From positions 1 through 64,000 of the forward strand of contig CAJTFN010000004.1 in NCBI GenBank assembly GCA_910575815.1: a DNA stretch of 64,000 nt. The letters run 5' to 3'. Of this stretch, positions 5,936-17,700 are shown one piece after another. Position numbers and translations under genes: made by a program. Below the pieces are notes generated by a model, which had not been told where the DNA came from, made no database searches, and saw nothing but the letters and a program-made list of their open reading frames with translations. The DNA is from Oscillospiraceae bacterium. Lineage in GTDB: Bacteria; Bacillota; Clostridia; Oscillospirales; Oscillospiraceae. Each line of letters starts with the position of its first letter. Positions within the stretch are counted from its first letter, which is position 1.

Positions 5936-8900
5936 ATGAGCATCAAATTTCCCAATCTAAAACGATTCTTTTCTCTGTTCCTGGCGGCGGTGATGATGGT
6001 TAGCCTTTTAGCGGTCAACGCCCATGCCGCCAATGCCAACAAGATCACCGACTACGGCGACGCCTACGGCCATTGGGCTTATGAAGCCCTGGCGTGGGCG
6101 GTGGACAACGGTGTGCTGGTGGGTACGTCCGAGGACAAACTGAACCCGGACGGCTATCTCACCCGCGCTCAGATGGCCGCTATGATCGACCGGCTGTTTG
6201 GCACCTACAAGAGCGCCGATATTTCCCGCTTCACGGACGTGCCCCGTGGGAGCTGGCACCATGACTACATCGCCCAGGCAGTCCACATGGGGACCTTCGC
6301 CGGGTATTCCAGCAGCCGCATGGGGCCGAATGAGAATATCACCCGCGAACAGGCCATGGTGGTGCTGGCCCGGACGGTCTGCCTGTCCTCTGCCAGTAAC
6401 TCCGCCCTTGCCCGGTTCCCGGACCGGAACCAGGTAGGCGCGTGGGCGGCGGACAGCGTTGCCGCCATGGTGGAGCGCGGCTATGTCAGCGGCTACCGTG
6501 ACGGGCGTCTGAACCCCAAGGGCCAGATCACCCGTGCGGAGATGGTGCAGATCATGAGCAATATCTTCCAGAGTGTCCATGATTCCGGCGAGATCACCGG
6601 CACCTACCGGGACACGGTTCTGGTGCGGGGTGCGGCAAGCATCAAGGACGCTGTGTTCGAGAGCGACCTGATTCTCGCCAACGGCCTGGGGGAGAAAACT
6701 CTGGACCTCAACAATATCACCGTCAAGGGACGGCTGGTGGTATGGGGCGGCTCCGCCGTCAACATCACCGGAAAATCCACCGTTGCGGGCGTAGTCACGC
6801 CCCGGAATGACGGCCCGGTGCAGGTGGTCTTTGACGCTGCGGCCACGGAGCTGTCCGAGAAGGACTGCTCCACCGTTTACCCCAGCGGCATGGACAAGGG
6901 CAATCAGGTGATCTTCACCGACAAGGCCGACAAGCCCGCCATTACTTTTGACCTCCCGGCGTATCGGTATGTGGGGGATTCCGTCTCCGTGAAAACCACG
7001 CTCACCGGCGCGGAGGCCGTCACCTGGGAGCTGACCCGTGACGGGAAATCTATCGCCATGCCGGAGGGCTTCACCAAAGACGGCGGCATCTGCTACTTCA
7101 TGGTGGCTGGGCGGTATGTGCTGCGCGGCACCGTGGAGAACAGCGGCGGCAAAGCCTACTGCGAGAAGGCTGTGGAGGTACTGCCCATCGGGGACATTGC
7201 CTTTTCCCTGCCGGAGTACGGCTACACCGACCGGGCGGAGGATGTGAAGCTGCTGACCAAGAATGACCTGACCGGCTTCGTGGTCTGGACGCTGATGAAG
7301 GACGGCGCAAACCAGCCCCTCGCCAGCTTCACCAAGGAGGGCGGCACTCTGGCTCTGACCGAGACGGGCAAGTACACCCTGACGGCCACCCTCTCGGACG
7401 CCGCCGGGAAGCAGTACACCGCCAGCCAGTCTATCACCATCCTGCCGGTAATCGTCCCCGCTGTGACCGCCAGCGCGGAGAAGGTGCATGACGGCGAGAC
7501 GGCGGAGATCGGCCTGACGGTGGAGGGCGGCAAGCCCGATTCCGTCCGCTGGACACTGACCAGGGACGGCAAGGAGGTTCCCGTGACCCTCTCCGCCAAC
7601 GGCGGGACGTTCACCTTTGACGGTGCTGGGGACCACATCCTCACCGCTATCGCCAAGGATGCCCAGGACCGGGAGTTTTCTTCTGAGTCTGTGACAATCC
7701 GGGTTATCCCGAACCTGTCCCTCTCCCTGACCGCTGACACCGACAAGCTCCATGAAGATGAAGCGGCGGCAATCAGCCTGACCGTGGAGCATGGCGCACC
7801 CTCGACTGTTCAATGGGCCTTGACCCGTGATGGCGAGGGTGTTCCCGTTTCTCTGGACGATCACGGCGGCAAGCTGGCCTTTGACGGAGCCGGGGCCTAC
7901 GTCCTGACCGCCACTGTCACGGATGAGCTGGGGAAGGAGTACACCGCAACTCTGTCCATTCAGGTCTATCCCGTGATCGTCCTGACGCTGGACGCGCCGG
8001 AGACGGCCTACCTTGACCAGCCCACCGCCGTTAGTCTCTCTGGGACCGATCTGGACGTGGCTTGGGAAGTGACCTCCGAGGACGGCGTTGTGGTTGAGAA
8101 CGAGCTGACCAACAGCGGCGGCGAAATCATTTTTCCCTCTGCCGGTAACTACACCGTAACCGCCAGCGTTACGGACCACCTGGGCCGGACGTTCACCGCC
8201 AACGCCGCCATCAGCGTATGGGACACCATGGGCCTGTCCTTCAAGCTCCCGGAGTTCGCCCACCCGGATGAGACGGTGAAGGTGAAAATGACCTCCGAGA
8301 ATGTAGGGGACAGCAAAATTGCGTGGTCCCTGACCGTGGACGGCCAGCCCGTTTCTCTCCCTGCCGGTATCACCGGGACCCTCGACAACGCCGGAGGCAG
8401 CGTGAAGTTCCTCCAGACCGGCACCAACGTCCTGACCGCCTCCGTGACGGACAGCCTGGGCCGTGCCTTTACCTATGAGCAGACGATTAAGGTTTATCCC
8501 GTCCTCTCCCTGACCCTGACGGCGGACGCCGCCGCCCATACGGACGAGCAGATCAGCGTCACGCTGGAAAAGGACACCGCCCTGCCCGTAACCTGGAAAA
8601 TCATACCGTCCAATGACCCCGGCACTCCCGCCGCCTACTCCGGCGAGTTGTCCGATACCGGCGGCACCATTCAGATCACCAGTGCGGGGACCTACGACAT
8701 TTCCGCCAGTGTGACCGACCCCACCGGGCGGGTGTTCGCCGCTCCCGCTGTCACTGTGGCGGTCTATCCCATGGCGGGCCTGGACTTCACCCTCCCCGCC
8801 GCCGCATGGACAGACAGCAGTACCCCCGTGGACCTCCTGACCTCCTATTTGCAGGGGCGGGACGTGACGTGGACGCTGACGAAGGACGGCGCGGCGGTTT

Positions 8901-11764
8901 CCCTGACCGGCTCCATGCTGGGCGACCTGGGGAACCTGGGCGGCAAGGTTCGTTTCCCCGAAGTGGGAACCTACGCCCTGACCGCCTCCGCTGTGGACGC
9001 GCTGGGCCGGGAGTATAGCTGTGAGCAGACCATCCGCATTTACCCCGTTGTGGGCCTGTCTCTATCTGCCAGCGATATGAGCCACACCGATACGGCGGAG
9101 GATGTGAAGCTGACCTGCGAGAACCTGGGCAATAACGAAGTGGTCTGGACGGTCCTGCGGGACGGCAAGGAGATCGTGCCGCCCTTTGACCTGACCGCCA
9201 GGGGCGGGCATGGCTTCTTCTCAGAACCCGGCTTTTACACCTTCACCGCCAGTGTGACGGATGAGCTGGGCCGCGTCACCACCGCCACGGCTTCCATCCA
9301 GATTTACCCCGTGGGCGTGTCCGGCTTCTATCTGCCCAAAATGTTCCACACCGATTCTGTTGTCACGCTGGTAACGGGCTTTGAGGAATTGGGCGAGAAC
9401 CCCCTGCGCTGGTTCCTGACCCGGAACGGCGAAAATGTCCCCGTGGCCGACTATGTGACCGGGGAGCTGACCGCTGATGGCGGAAAATTTCAGTTTAAGC
9501 AGGCGGGCGAATACAAACTCCGGGCCAGCTTCAAAGACGCGGGAGGCCGCAGCTATTCTTATGAACAGTCCTTCACCGTCTACCCCATTCCCGTGATCGC
9601 CTGGACCATGCCCAATTACGCCCACACGGACAGTACCTTCACCGTGGCTGTTGAATCCAAAAACGTAGTGGCGGACGCTGTAATCCAGTGGCACATTGAC
9701 GATACCTATGGCCTCCGCCAGAATTGGGGGACCTACGTTGCGGGGACCCTGACCACCAACCCCGGCGACATTCGTATCAAACACGCGGGCGTGTTCACTC
9801 TCGGCTGTGAGATCACCGACCCCACCGGGCGGATATTCTCCTTTGACGGTCCCAGCATTGAGGTTCTGGCAGATCAGGAATTGCAGGTGGATATGGTGGA
9901 GCGGCAGGTCTACACCGGCGAGACGGTGCAGGTGCGGACCCTGGGCAATAACATTGAGCTGCCTGTGGAGTGGTCCTTGGAAAAGGACGGCAAGCCCGCA
10001 GACCTCTCCACCTACGTTACTGGCGATTTGAACAACCTGGGCGGGGCAATTCAGTTCACCCAAGGCGGAGAGTTCCGGCTGATCGGCACTCTGCGGGATG
10101 GCCTGGGCCGGACCTTCACCGCCAGCGACACCATTACTGTTCTGCCCGTTGGTTCCCTGCAATTCTCCATGGCGGATATGGAGTATGTGGGCAACCGGGT
10201 CCCCGTGGTCATGGATAAGCTCTTTAACCCGGATGGGGCGGTTATCGCATGGTCCGCTCAGAAGGACGGCGTGGCCTGCCTGATTGACCTCTCCGCCCTG
10301 GACAATGACGGCGGCACCGTGATCTTCCCGGAACCCGGCGAGTATACCCTGACCGCCACCCTCCGGGACAGCAATGGCAAGACTGCCACCGCCAGCCAGT
10401 CCATTACCATCATCTTCAAGGCGGCGCTGACTGTCACCGCGCCAGATTCCATTCATATCGGGACAAAGTTCCCCGTGGGCATCAGCGGAGCGGGCAGTCT
10501 GCCCGTAAGCTGGGGCGTGAAGTTTGGTGGCAGGCCCGTCACCCTGGACAGCAACACCGGCTTCCTCTCCAACGACGGCGGCACTCTGGCCCTCTACGCT
10601 GAAGGGACTTATACTATCACCGCCACCGTGCGGGATGACGCGGGAAACCTGACCAGCGGTTTTGCCCATATTACCGTGACCAATACCGCTCCGGTTATTG
10701 AGCGCTTTACTGCCAACGCTACCCGGAACATGAAGGATGGACGTTTCTACGCTGACCTTAACGCCGTGGCCTCCGACCCGGACGGGGACGCTGTGCATCT
10801 GGAATGGAGCAGCGAGTACCAGCAGGACGGCTATTATGAGGTTGGCACACACACTATCCGCGTACGGGCGGTGGATGAGTGGGGCGCGGCTTCCGCCTGG
10901 GAGAGCCGGACAATTGAGTTTATCAACAACGCCCCGGTTATTACCAGCTTCACTGCCAGCGTAACCCGGCAGACCAGCGGCAATAACTTCCGCGCCAATG
11001 TTTCCGCCACCGCCAGCGACCCAGACGGTGATACGGTACGGCTGGAATGGGGCGGAGATTACAATTCCTCCGGCTGGTATTCCCGGAACGGTTCCCATAC
11101 CATTCGTGTCCGTGCGGTGGATTCCTACGGCGCGGCGTCTCCCTGGCAGGAGAAAACTATCGAATTTGTCAATCAAGCCCCCAGCAAACCCGTGATCTCC
11201 CGGAACCCCGCCAACGGCGTGGTGCGGCCCAGCCAAGCGGTGACGATCACCGCCCGCTCTACCGACCCGGAAGGGGATGCCATTACTTACGAATGGGAGG
11301 GCAGGGACAAGGAGACCACCACCTACGGCTACGGCAAGCATCTGGTGAAATGCCGTGCGGTGGATGCTTTCGGTGCGGCCTCCCCCTGGTCCGCTATTAT
11401 GTTCTTTGTGGCGGACAACGCAGGTGGCGGCATGACTTTGACCTCCGCCAACTCCTTCATTGAGGAAACTGGCATCAGCTTCCAGGACGATGGGGAGACG
11501 ATCTACGGCTACATCACTGAATACACCTTTGATGTCCCCGCCGTCAGCGGCCATAGCGGCAGCGACTACGGCAAAATTGAAGCCTATAACATTCGTACCC
11601 GCCGATGGGACCAGATCGCCTACAAGGAAACCATCAACGGCGTGACCCTCTCCGGCAAGCTGCCTACCGGCACCTATACGCAAATGCGGTTCTACTACTA
11701 CACGAATCACGACTGTATGTATAACAAAAGCAACATCACCTATTCCATTGTATTTGACTTTTAA
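5936..11764 (+). CDS. Giant SLH-domain surface protein with Ig-like repeats
   Basis: 1942 residues, ATG after AAAGGAGG. A signal peptide (residues 1-31, ending AHA) is followed by three S-layer-homology domains (about 40-220), which in this family anchor proteins to pyruvylated cell-wall polymer. A short beta-rich stretch (LDLNNITVKGRLVVWGG) precedes roughly 15 Ig-like repeats of about 80-90 residues recognisable by GxYTLTASVTDxxGR and a terminal YP. Three PKD/Ig-like repeats (about 1584-1825; DPDGDxVxLEW, HTIRVRAVDxxGAAS) and a unique beta domain end the chain. No sortase motif. It is a cell-wall adhesin or stalk and may aid cell-cell contact. The next gene starts 17 bp later. The repetition makes it prone to recombination. 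Confidence 0.85.
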   Translation: MSIKFPNLKRFFSLFLAAVMMVSLLAVNAHAANANKITDYGDAYGHWAYEALAWAVDNGVLVGTSEDKLNPDGYLTRAQMAAMIDRLFGTYKSADISRFTDVPRGSWHHDYIAQAVHMGTFAGYSSSRMGPNENITREQAMVVLARTVCLSSASNSALARFPDRNQVGAWAADSVAAMVERGYVSGYRDGRLNPKGQITRAEMVQIMSNIFQSVHDSGEITGTYRDTVLVRGAASIKDAVFESDLILANGLGEKTLDLNNITVKGRLVVWGGSAVNITGKSTVAGVVTPRNDGPVQVVFDAAATELSEKDCSTVYPSGMDKGNQVIFTDKADKPAITFDLPAYRYVGDSVSVKTTLTGAEAVTWELTRDGKSIAMPEGFTKDGGICYFMVAGRYVLRGTVENSGGKAYCEKAVEVLPIGDIAFSLPEYGYTDRAEDVKLLTKNDLTGFVVWTLMKDGANQPLASFTKEGGTLALTETGKYTLTATLSDAAGKQYTASQSITILPVIVPAVTASAEKVHDGETAEIGLTVEGGKPDSVRWTLTRDGKEVPVTLSANGGTFTFDGAGDHILTAIAKDAQDREFSSESVTIRVIPNLSLSLTADTDKLHEDEAAAISLTVEHGAPSTVQWALTRDGEGVPVSLDDHGGKLAFDGAGAYVLTATVTDELGKEYTATLSIQVYPVIVLTLDAPETAYLDQPTAVSLSGTDLDVAWEVTSEDGVVVENELTNSGGEIIFPSAGNYTVTASVTDHLGRTFTANAAISVWDTMGLSFKLPEFAHPDETVKVKMTSENVGDSKIAWSLTVDGQPVSLPAGITGTLDNAGGSVKFLQTGTNVLTASVTDSLGRAFTYEQTIKVYPVLSLTLTADAAAHTDEQISVTLEKDTALPVTWKIIPSNDPGTPAAYSGELSDTGGTIQITSAGTYDISASVTDPTGRVFAAPAVTVAVYPMAGLDFTLPAAAWTDSSTPVDLLTSYLQGRDVTWTLTKDGAAVSLTGSMLGDLGNLGGKVRFPEVGTYALTASAVDALGREYSCEQTIRIYPVVGLSLSASDMSHTDTAEDVKLTCENLGNNEVVWTVLRDGKEIVPPFDLTARGGHGFFSEPGFYTFTASVTDELGRVTTATASIQIYPVGVSGFYLPKMFHTDSVVTLVTGFEELGENPLRWFLTRNGENVPVADYVTGELTADGGKFQFKQAGEYKLRASFKDAGGRSYSYEQSFTVYPIPVIAWTMPNYAHTDSTFTVAVESKNVVADAVIQWHIDDTYGLRQNWGTYVAGTLTTNPGDIRIKHAGVFTLGCEITDPTGRIFSFDGPSIEVLADQELQVDMVERQVYTGETVQVRTLGNNIELPVEWSLEKDGKPADLSTYVTGDLNNLGGAIQFTQGGEFRLIGTLRDGLGRTFTASDTITVLPVGSLQFSMADMEYVGNRVPVVMDKLFNPDGAVIAWSAQKDGVACLIDLSALDNDGGTVIFPEPGEYTLTATLRDSNGKTATASQSITIIFKAALTVTAPDSIHIGTKFPVGISGAGSLPVSWGVKFGGRPVTLDSNTGFLSNDGGTLALYAEGTYTITATVRDDAGNLTSGFAHITVTNTAPVIERFTANATRNMKDGRFYADLNAVASDPDGDAVHLEWSSEYQQDGYYEVGTHTIRVRAVDEWGAASAWESRTIEFINNAPVITSFTASVTRQTSGNNFRANVSATASDPDGDTVRLEWGGDYNSSGWYSRNGSHTIRVRAVDSYGAASPWQEKTIEFVNQAPSKPVISRNPANGVVRPSQAVTITARSTDPEGDAITYEWEGRDKETTTYGYGKHLVKCRAVDAFGAASPWSAIMFFVADNAGGGMTLTSANSFIEETGISFQDDGETIYGYITEYTFDVPAVSGHSGSDYGKIEAYNIRTRRWDQIAYKETINGVTLSGKLPTGTYTQMRFYYYTNHDCMYNKSNITYSIVFDF

Positions 11765-11781
11765 GAAAAGGAGATATGCCT

Positions 11782-14700
11782 ATGCGAAAAACAAAAACCT
11801 CCCGTTTCCTGGGCTGGCTGCTGGCCCTCTGTATGACCGTGGCCCTGCTGCCCGCCCAAGCGTTCGCCGCCTCCATAGACGACGACCCCACCACATGGCT
11901 TGCACCTGATTCCCAATACACCGCACCGGGCAAGTACCCGGTCTATATCCTCTTGGATTATACAAACGATGATGTCTGCCTTGGCGCGGCTCACACCTGC
12001 AAGACCGGCTCAACGGTTTCCACCGATCTCAAAAAGGCCACCGCAACCTCGGACGGCTATGTTAAATATACCTGCGATAACTGTGGAAGTTGGGCGAGGA
12101 ATGAGATTCCGAAGCTGACTCTCAGCGCCTTTACGCTGGACCCCGCCTATGTCTCCGCCACCACCACCGGCGTGGAATACAGCGGGAACGCCTACACTGT
12201 GGTTTACAACGTGGCTCCAGCCTTTCGCCGCTATGTGGGCGCTTCACTGGACAACCGCGTTTCCGTTACCGCTCCCGGCTCCTACAGTATCATTGTCAGT
12301 GTGGACAGCGGCATCTATGACCATGTTGAACTGCAAATGCCGGAGCGGCTGCTGGTACTGCCCAAGGCCGTCCCCTGGACTGCCAGCTTTGACAACAAAA
12401 TCTATGATGGGAACAGCCTTTTGGATGGGAAAACCGTCACCTATCGGGATGTGAACGGCGCTTCCGTCCCCGCCGCTCTCTCCGCCTGTCAGGTGAAGGT
12501 GGAGAACGGGGAGCTGACGATGGACACCTCCGCCCCCGTCTCCCGGCCCGTGGCCGCTGGTATCTATGCCATCGGCGCGTCTATTACGGATAACAACTAT
12601 GTCTGGCAGACCGGGCAAGGTAAAGCCAACACGGTCTATTCCCTGGTCTGGATTTTACCAGCCACTAATCGGATTTATGTGGGCGACACCATCCAAGCAG
12701 TAAATTTGACTACCGGCAACAGTACCTACACCTCTCCTTATACCTGGACCATTGACCCCAGCTATGCCGGGTTCAATTCCAGCAGGCCGGGGACAACGGA
12801 AGTTCAAGCGGCGGTGAAAAAGGGCGGCGTCTCCTTTGGACGTGTGACCATCCCTGTGACCGTTATTTCCAGGCCCATTCTCAGCATTGAGGAAGTGGTG
12901 CGGACGGCCCCCATGGGGACGGCATTTAATAAGCTGGGCCTGCCCACTTCCGTCAGTGTTGTGGCCGAGGGTGGAACCGGGAACGCGCAGACCGTCAACG
13001 GCGTTCCCGTCACCTGGAGCAGCAGCCGCTATGACCCCTATGTCCTGACCCAGACTGTCCAGGGAACGCTGAATCTCTCCGGGTTTCCTCAGCTCTCCAG
13101 CGACAACATCCCAGCTGTCAACGCCACGGTCAACCTGACCTATGGCACGGTAGAGGCCCCCACCATCAGTGATTACACCAAGACTTATGATGGGCAGTCC
13201 GCCGATCTGCCCTTGCCCAGACTGCCGGAGGGCATCCAGTCCGTTGCTGTGGCCTACAAGGGGACCGCCGACAGCGGACGGCCTTATAGCAGCGCCACCG
13301 CCCCGGTGAACGCGGGCAGCTACAGCGCCACTGTCTCCTTTGTCATGGAGCCGGGTTATCCCCAGCTCTCCGGCATGACGGCGCAGTATGTGATCGAAAA
13401 GGCGGCGCAGATCTGCCCCGCCCCCACGCTGGCGATATCCGATACCAGTTCCCTGACACTGAACACGGTAGAGAACGCCGAGTACAGCATGGACGGGCAG
13501 GTGTGGCAGGACAGTCCTGCGTTCAAAAACCTGGATGCTGGCACGACCTATACTCTCTATCAGCGGCTCAAGGCCACCGAAGATGGCAACTATGAGGTTT
13601 CACCCACCGCCTCCGCTCAGTTCTCCACCGAGTACACCACCGTGGACCCTGGCGATCTGTCCGATGTGCTTCGGCCGCAAACCCGCCCATATACCGGCAG
13701 TCCTGTGGCCTATCAGGTCCCGGCCATTTCCCACGTCACCAAGTCCACCGTGACCTACTCCGTGGACGGCCAGACCACCGCCGCCGCCCCCACCAACGCG
13801 GGGACCTATCCCGTGACCGTCAGCTTCACCATGCAGGCAGGGACCGCTCCCCTGGACCCGGTCACTTCCACGCTGACCATCACGAAGGTGGAGCAGAACG
13901 CCCCCAACCCGCCCCGTGCCAGCAATACCGCCACCAACTCCATCACCGTCACCGCCATTCCTGGGGCGGTGTTTTCCATTGATGGGGGCAAGACGTGGCA
14001 GGCCAGTACCATTTTTGAGGGCCTGACCCCGGACACGGCCTATACCATCCTGGCTAAGTATCCCGGAGATCGCAACCATGAAGAAAGCCCCACTTCCTCC
14101 GCCATTATCCGCACCACCCGGCAGAACGCCTCCGCTGGGACGGTCCAGTCCGCCGTCTACACCTATGACGGGACGCCAAAGTCCCTTGTGGCGGATGTTC
14201 CCACTGGATGCACCGAAGTGGTGCAGACTTTCACCGGCACCAACGGCACCGCTTACGGTCCCACCACTGAGCCGCCCGCCAATCCCGGCGTTTACAATGT
14301 CAAGGTCAGCTACACCATGCAGAGCGGATATGAGGAATTGCAGCCGCAGTACGCCACCCTGACCATCAACAAGGCCACTCCCGTCAAGCCCCTGGCCCCC
14401 GTAGTCACTGGCGTGACGGATTCCTCCATCACCATTGATGTGGTGGACGGCATGGCCTATTCCATTGACGGCGGTGTGACGTGGCAGACTACCGACACCT
14501 TCACCGGCCTGAACCGGGACACCACCTATGAGATCAAGGTCAAGGCGGTGGAGACGGCCTGTTATAAAGAGCTGGAAGGTCCCTCCACCATGCGGGCCAC
14601 GGAGAAAACCACCGTCACCTTTGAGCGGTTCGCGGATCAGACGGTGGAGTACACCGGCCACGCGCAGACCTATACGCTGCCGAAGTCCAACCCCGGCATC

Positions 14701-17700
14701 GCCTCCATGACCATCACCGGCTATGACGGCATTGCTACCCCGCCTGTCACCGTGGGCGATTATGTGGTCAACATTGACTTTGTGGCGGCAGAGGGGTATA
14801 AGCTGCCCGAAACCCTGCCCGCCCCGGTGCTGCATATCACCCGCGCCTCCGGCGAGGCCGGGACTGTCCGGCCCGTGCTGAAGGATGAGACTGTCACCTA
14901 CACCGGCGACCCCCAGCGTTACCACGGGGCCGATGGCATTGGGGGCATCGCCTCCGTTGCGCTGACCTATGAAGGCATTGATGGCACCAGCTATCCCGAA
15001 ACGGCTACTGCACCCACCAACGCCGGAATTTACCATGTGACGGCTATTTTCTCCCCGGACGCCAATCACACCCTGGCGGCTGGTGACTACACCTCCACCC
15101 TGACCATTCGCAAGGCGGGGCAGGACACCCCCATGCCGGATACTCCGTCCATGCGGATGGCGGCGGACGCTCCCATGATGGCCGCTCCCACCGGCAGCGA
15201 GGACCCGCCCCCGCCACCAGCTTCCCGGAAGCGCCGCAAGCGGAAGAACCGTAAAAAATCCAAGCAGCGGCAGGCGGCAAGGCTATCCCCGGATGCCGCC
15301 CGTTCGCTGGACGGTCAGCCTACCCCCGTGCGGACCACTGGGGACGTTCCCATGCAGAACCGGCCTCCTGGCAAGGGGCGGAACCCCCCGGTGAAACGCC
15401 CGCCCCGTCCAGTGGAGGGGGGCGGACGGCTGCAATTCAAGGCGGCAGAGGGTGAACAGCCTCCTTCTGATGGCAAGACCCCCGCTAATGGCAGGGCGAA
15501 GATGAAGAAGCGGCAGGTACAGCGGTTTACCCCGGATTCCGCCCGTCCTGCGGTATCTGAGGCCCAGCCCTCCCGCCTGATACCTGACAGCGGCAGCCGT
15601 CTCCATTTTGAGGGTTCGGAGGTCCCGGCCCATGACGCAGAAGCACCCGCTGATGAAAAACGGGCGGTGAAGAAGCGGCAGGTCACGGACCACGCCACCC
15701 AGCCGGAGCAGTCAGAGGGCGGGGGTGACACCCGCCAGCGGGACAGTCCCCCGGCAGGATCGCCGTCCTCCGCACCGGATGACCGGGCGTATCAGAAGCG
15801 GCAGGCGGCAAAGTTCGCCGCCCACTCCGCTGCTGGCAAAGCGGACCGGCCACGGCTGCAATTTGAGGAACCGCCCTCTGCGGCGGACAGCGCCCCCACC
15901 CCCGCGCCGAAGGAGGACGCCCCGCCGCCTAGCCAGAAATACCAGAAGGCCATGCGCCGGGTGGACCGGGCGGAGAAAAAAGTGGAACAAGCCCGTGACA
16001 ATCTCCCCACCAAGCGCCGCTTGTCCTTCCAGACGGAATCGGACGGCGAAACGGGCAAACCCCGCCGCCGTCTCCACTTTGAGCAGGAGGCTTTGCCGGA
16101 GTACCGCAAGCCCTCTCTGCCCGCCCGCGCCGGTGGCATGGCGAAAACAGCGGCGGTGATGAAGCTCCACGGCAAAATCCATGAATCGGAGCGTGACAAT
16201 GTAGCGTTGGAGGCCACCCACAAAAGCGAATTATTTATGGAGCAGGGTGTGGGCCGTGCCCGGCGCTGGCAGAGAAACCGCCGCCGCTCCAAGCCCTACC
16301 GCACTCTGCGCCAAGCGGAGCAGCGGGCGGCAAAGGAAAATGTCAAGCTGGCATGGCAGACCGCCCTCCGGGACAACCCGGAGCTGCGGCGCAAAAATGC
16401 CCTCACCAAGTGGATACAGAAGCAGAAAATCAAGCGGAAGTATGCCCAGGCCGCACATGAAGCGAAGCAGACGGAACAATTCACTCAAAACGTGGTCCAC
16501 ACCACCGGGCAGATCGTCCGGGCGGTCCAGCAATACATAGCGGCGCGAAAATCTCTGCTGCTGGTTGTGGCAATGCTGGCTATGGTGGTGGTGTTCTTCT
16601 CCGCTGGCATGACCTCCTGTACCGCAATGCTCTCCGGGTTCCAGTCCTCCTATATCTCCGCCTCCTACATGGCGAATGAGCAGGACATTTGCAATTCGGG
16701 TCTCAACTACACGGAAATGGAGACGGATTTGCAGATAGACATTGACAAAACTGAAGAAAACTACCCCGGATATGACGAATACCGCTACAACATCGGAGAA
16801 ATCAGCCACAACCCCTATGAGCTGATGGGCTACCTCTCCACCATGTTCAACGCCTTCACCTTTGAACAGGTCCAGGCAGAGCTTGCACGGCTTTTCGGGG
16901 AGCAGTACACCCTCACGCGGGAGGTTATTGTGGAAACCCGCTATGACAGCGACGGCGACCCCTACGACTGGTATGTCCTGCAAACCACCCTGACCGTCCG
17001 GCCCCTCTCCGGCATTATCGCCGGAAGCCTGTCCCCCGGTGAGCAGACGGACCGCTATGGCGTGTATATGCAGACCCTCGGCAACCGGCAGGCGTATGGG
17101 AACCCCTTTGACTTCCCCTGGCTTTCGCTTGTGTCCAGCGGCTACGGCTACCGGGTCCACCCCATCAGCGGGGAGAAGAACCTGCACCGTGGCGTGGATA
17201 TTGCCGTGGCACAAGGTACGCCCATCCGGGCAATCCATGACGGGCGGGTGGTTTCCGCCGGGGACGCTGGCAGCTACGGGCTGTGCGTGGTGATCGAGGA
17301 CGAAAAGGGCTATCAATCCCGGTACGCCCATTGTTCCAGCCTCTCCGTCAGTGCGGGCCAGGAGGTCAAGCGTGGGGACGTGATCGCCGCCGTGGGCAGT
17401 ACCGGCAACAGCACCGGGCCGCACCTCCATCTGGAGATCATGCTGAACGGCGAATACCTGAACCCCTACTATTTCGTGGACACCGGCTATGACGGTTCAA
17501 CTGCTGGAGCCATTCCCGGCACACCGGGCGGACCTGTCATACCGGACTACCCTGGAGAGCCGCCTAACAACGACACCTTTGCCGCGATGCTGGAGGAAGC
17601 GGAGAAGTACCTGGGATTTCCCTATGTTTGGGGCGGCAGTTCCCCCGCCACCTCTTTTGATTGCAGCGGCTTTGTAAGTTGGGTCATCAATCACAGCGGC

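Noticed and set aside
6008-8539. An 843-codon open frame on the minus strand inside the SLH protein gene
   Set aside because: It follows the codon rhythm of the real gene on the other strand; composition is Gly/Val/Arg/His-rich without any motif. The same applies to long minus-strand frames at 9221-11710, 13600-15069, 16231-17430, 26884-28278, 31066-32187, 34027-35286, 40326-41534 and 41766-43397.
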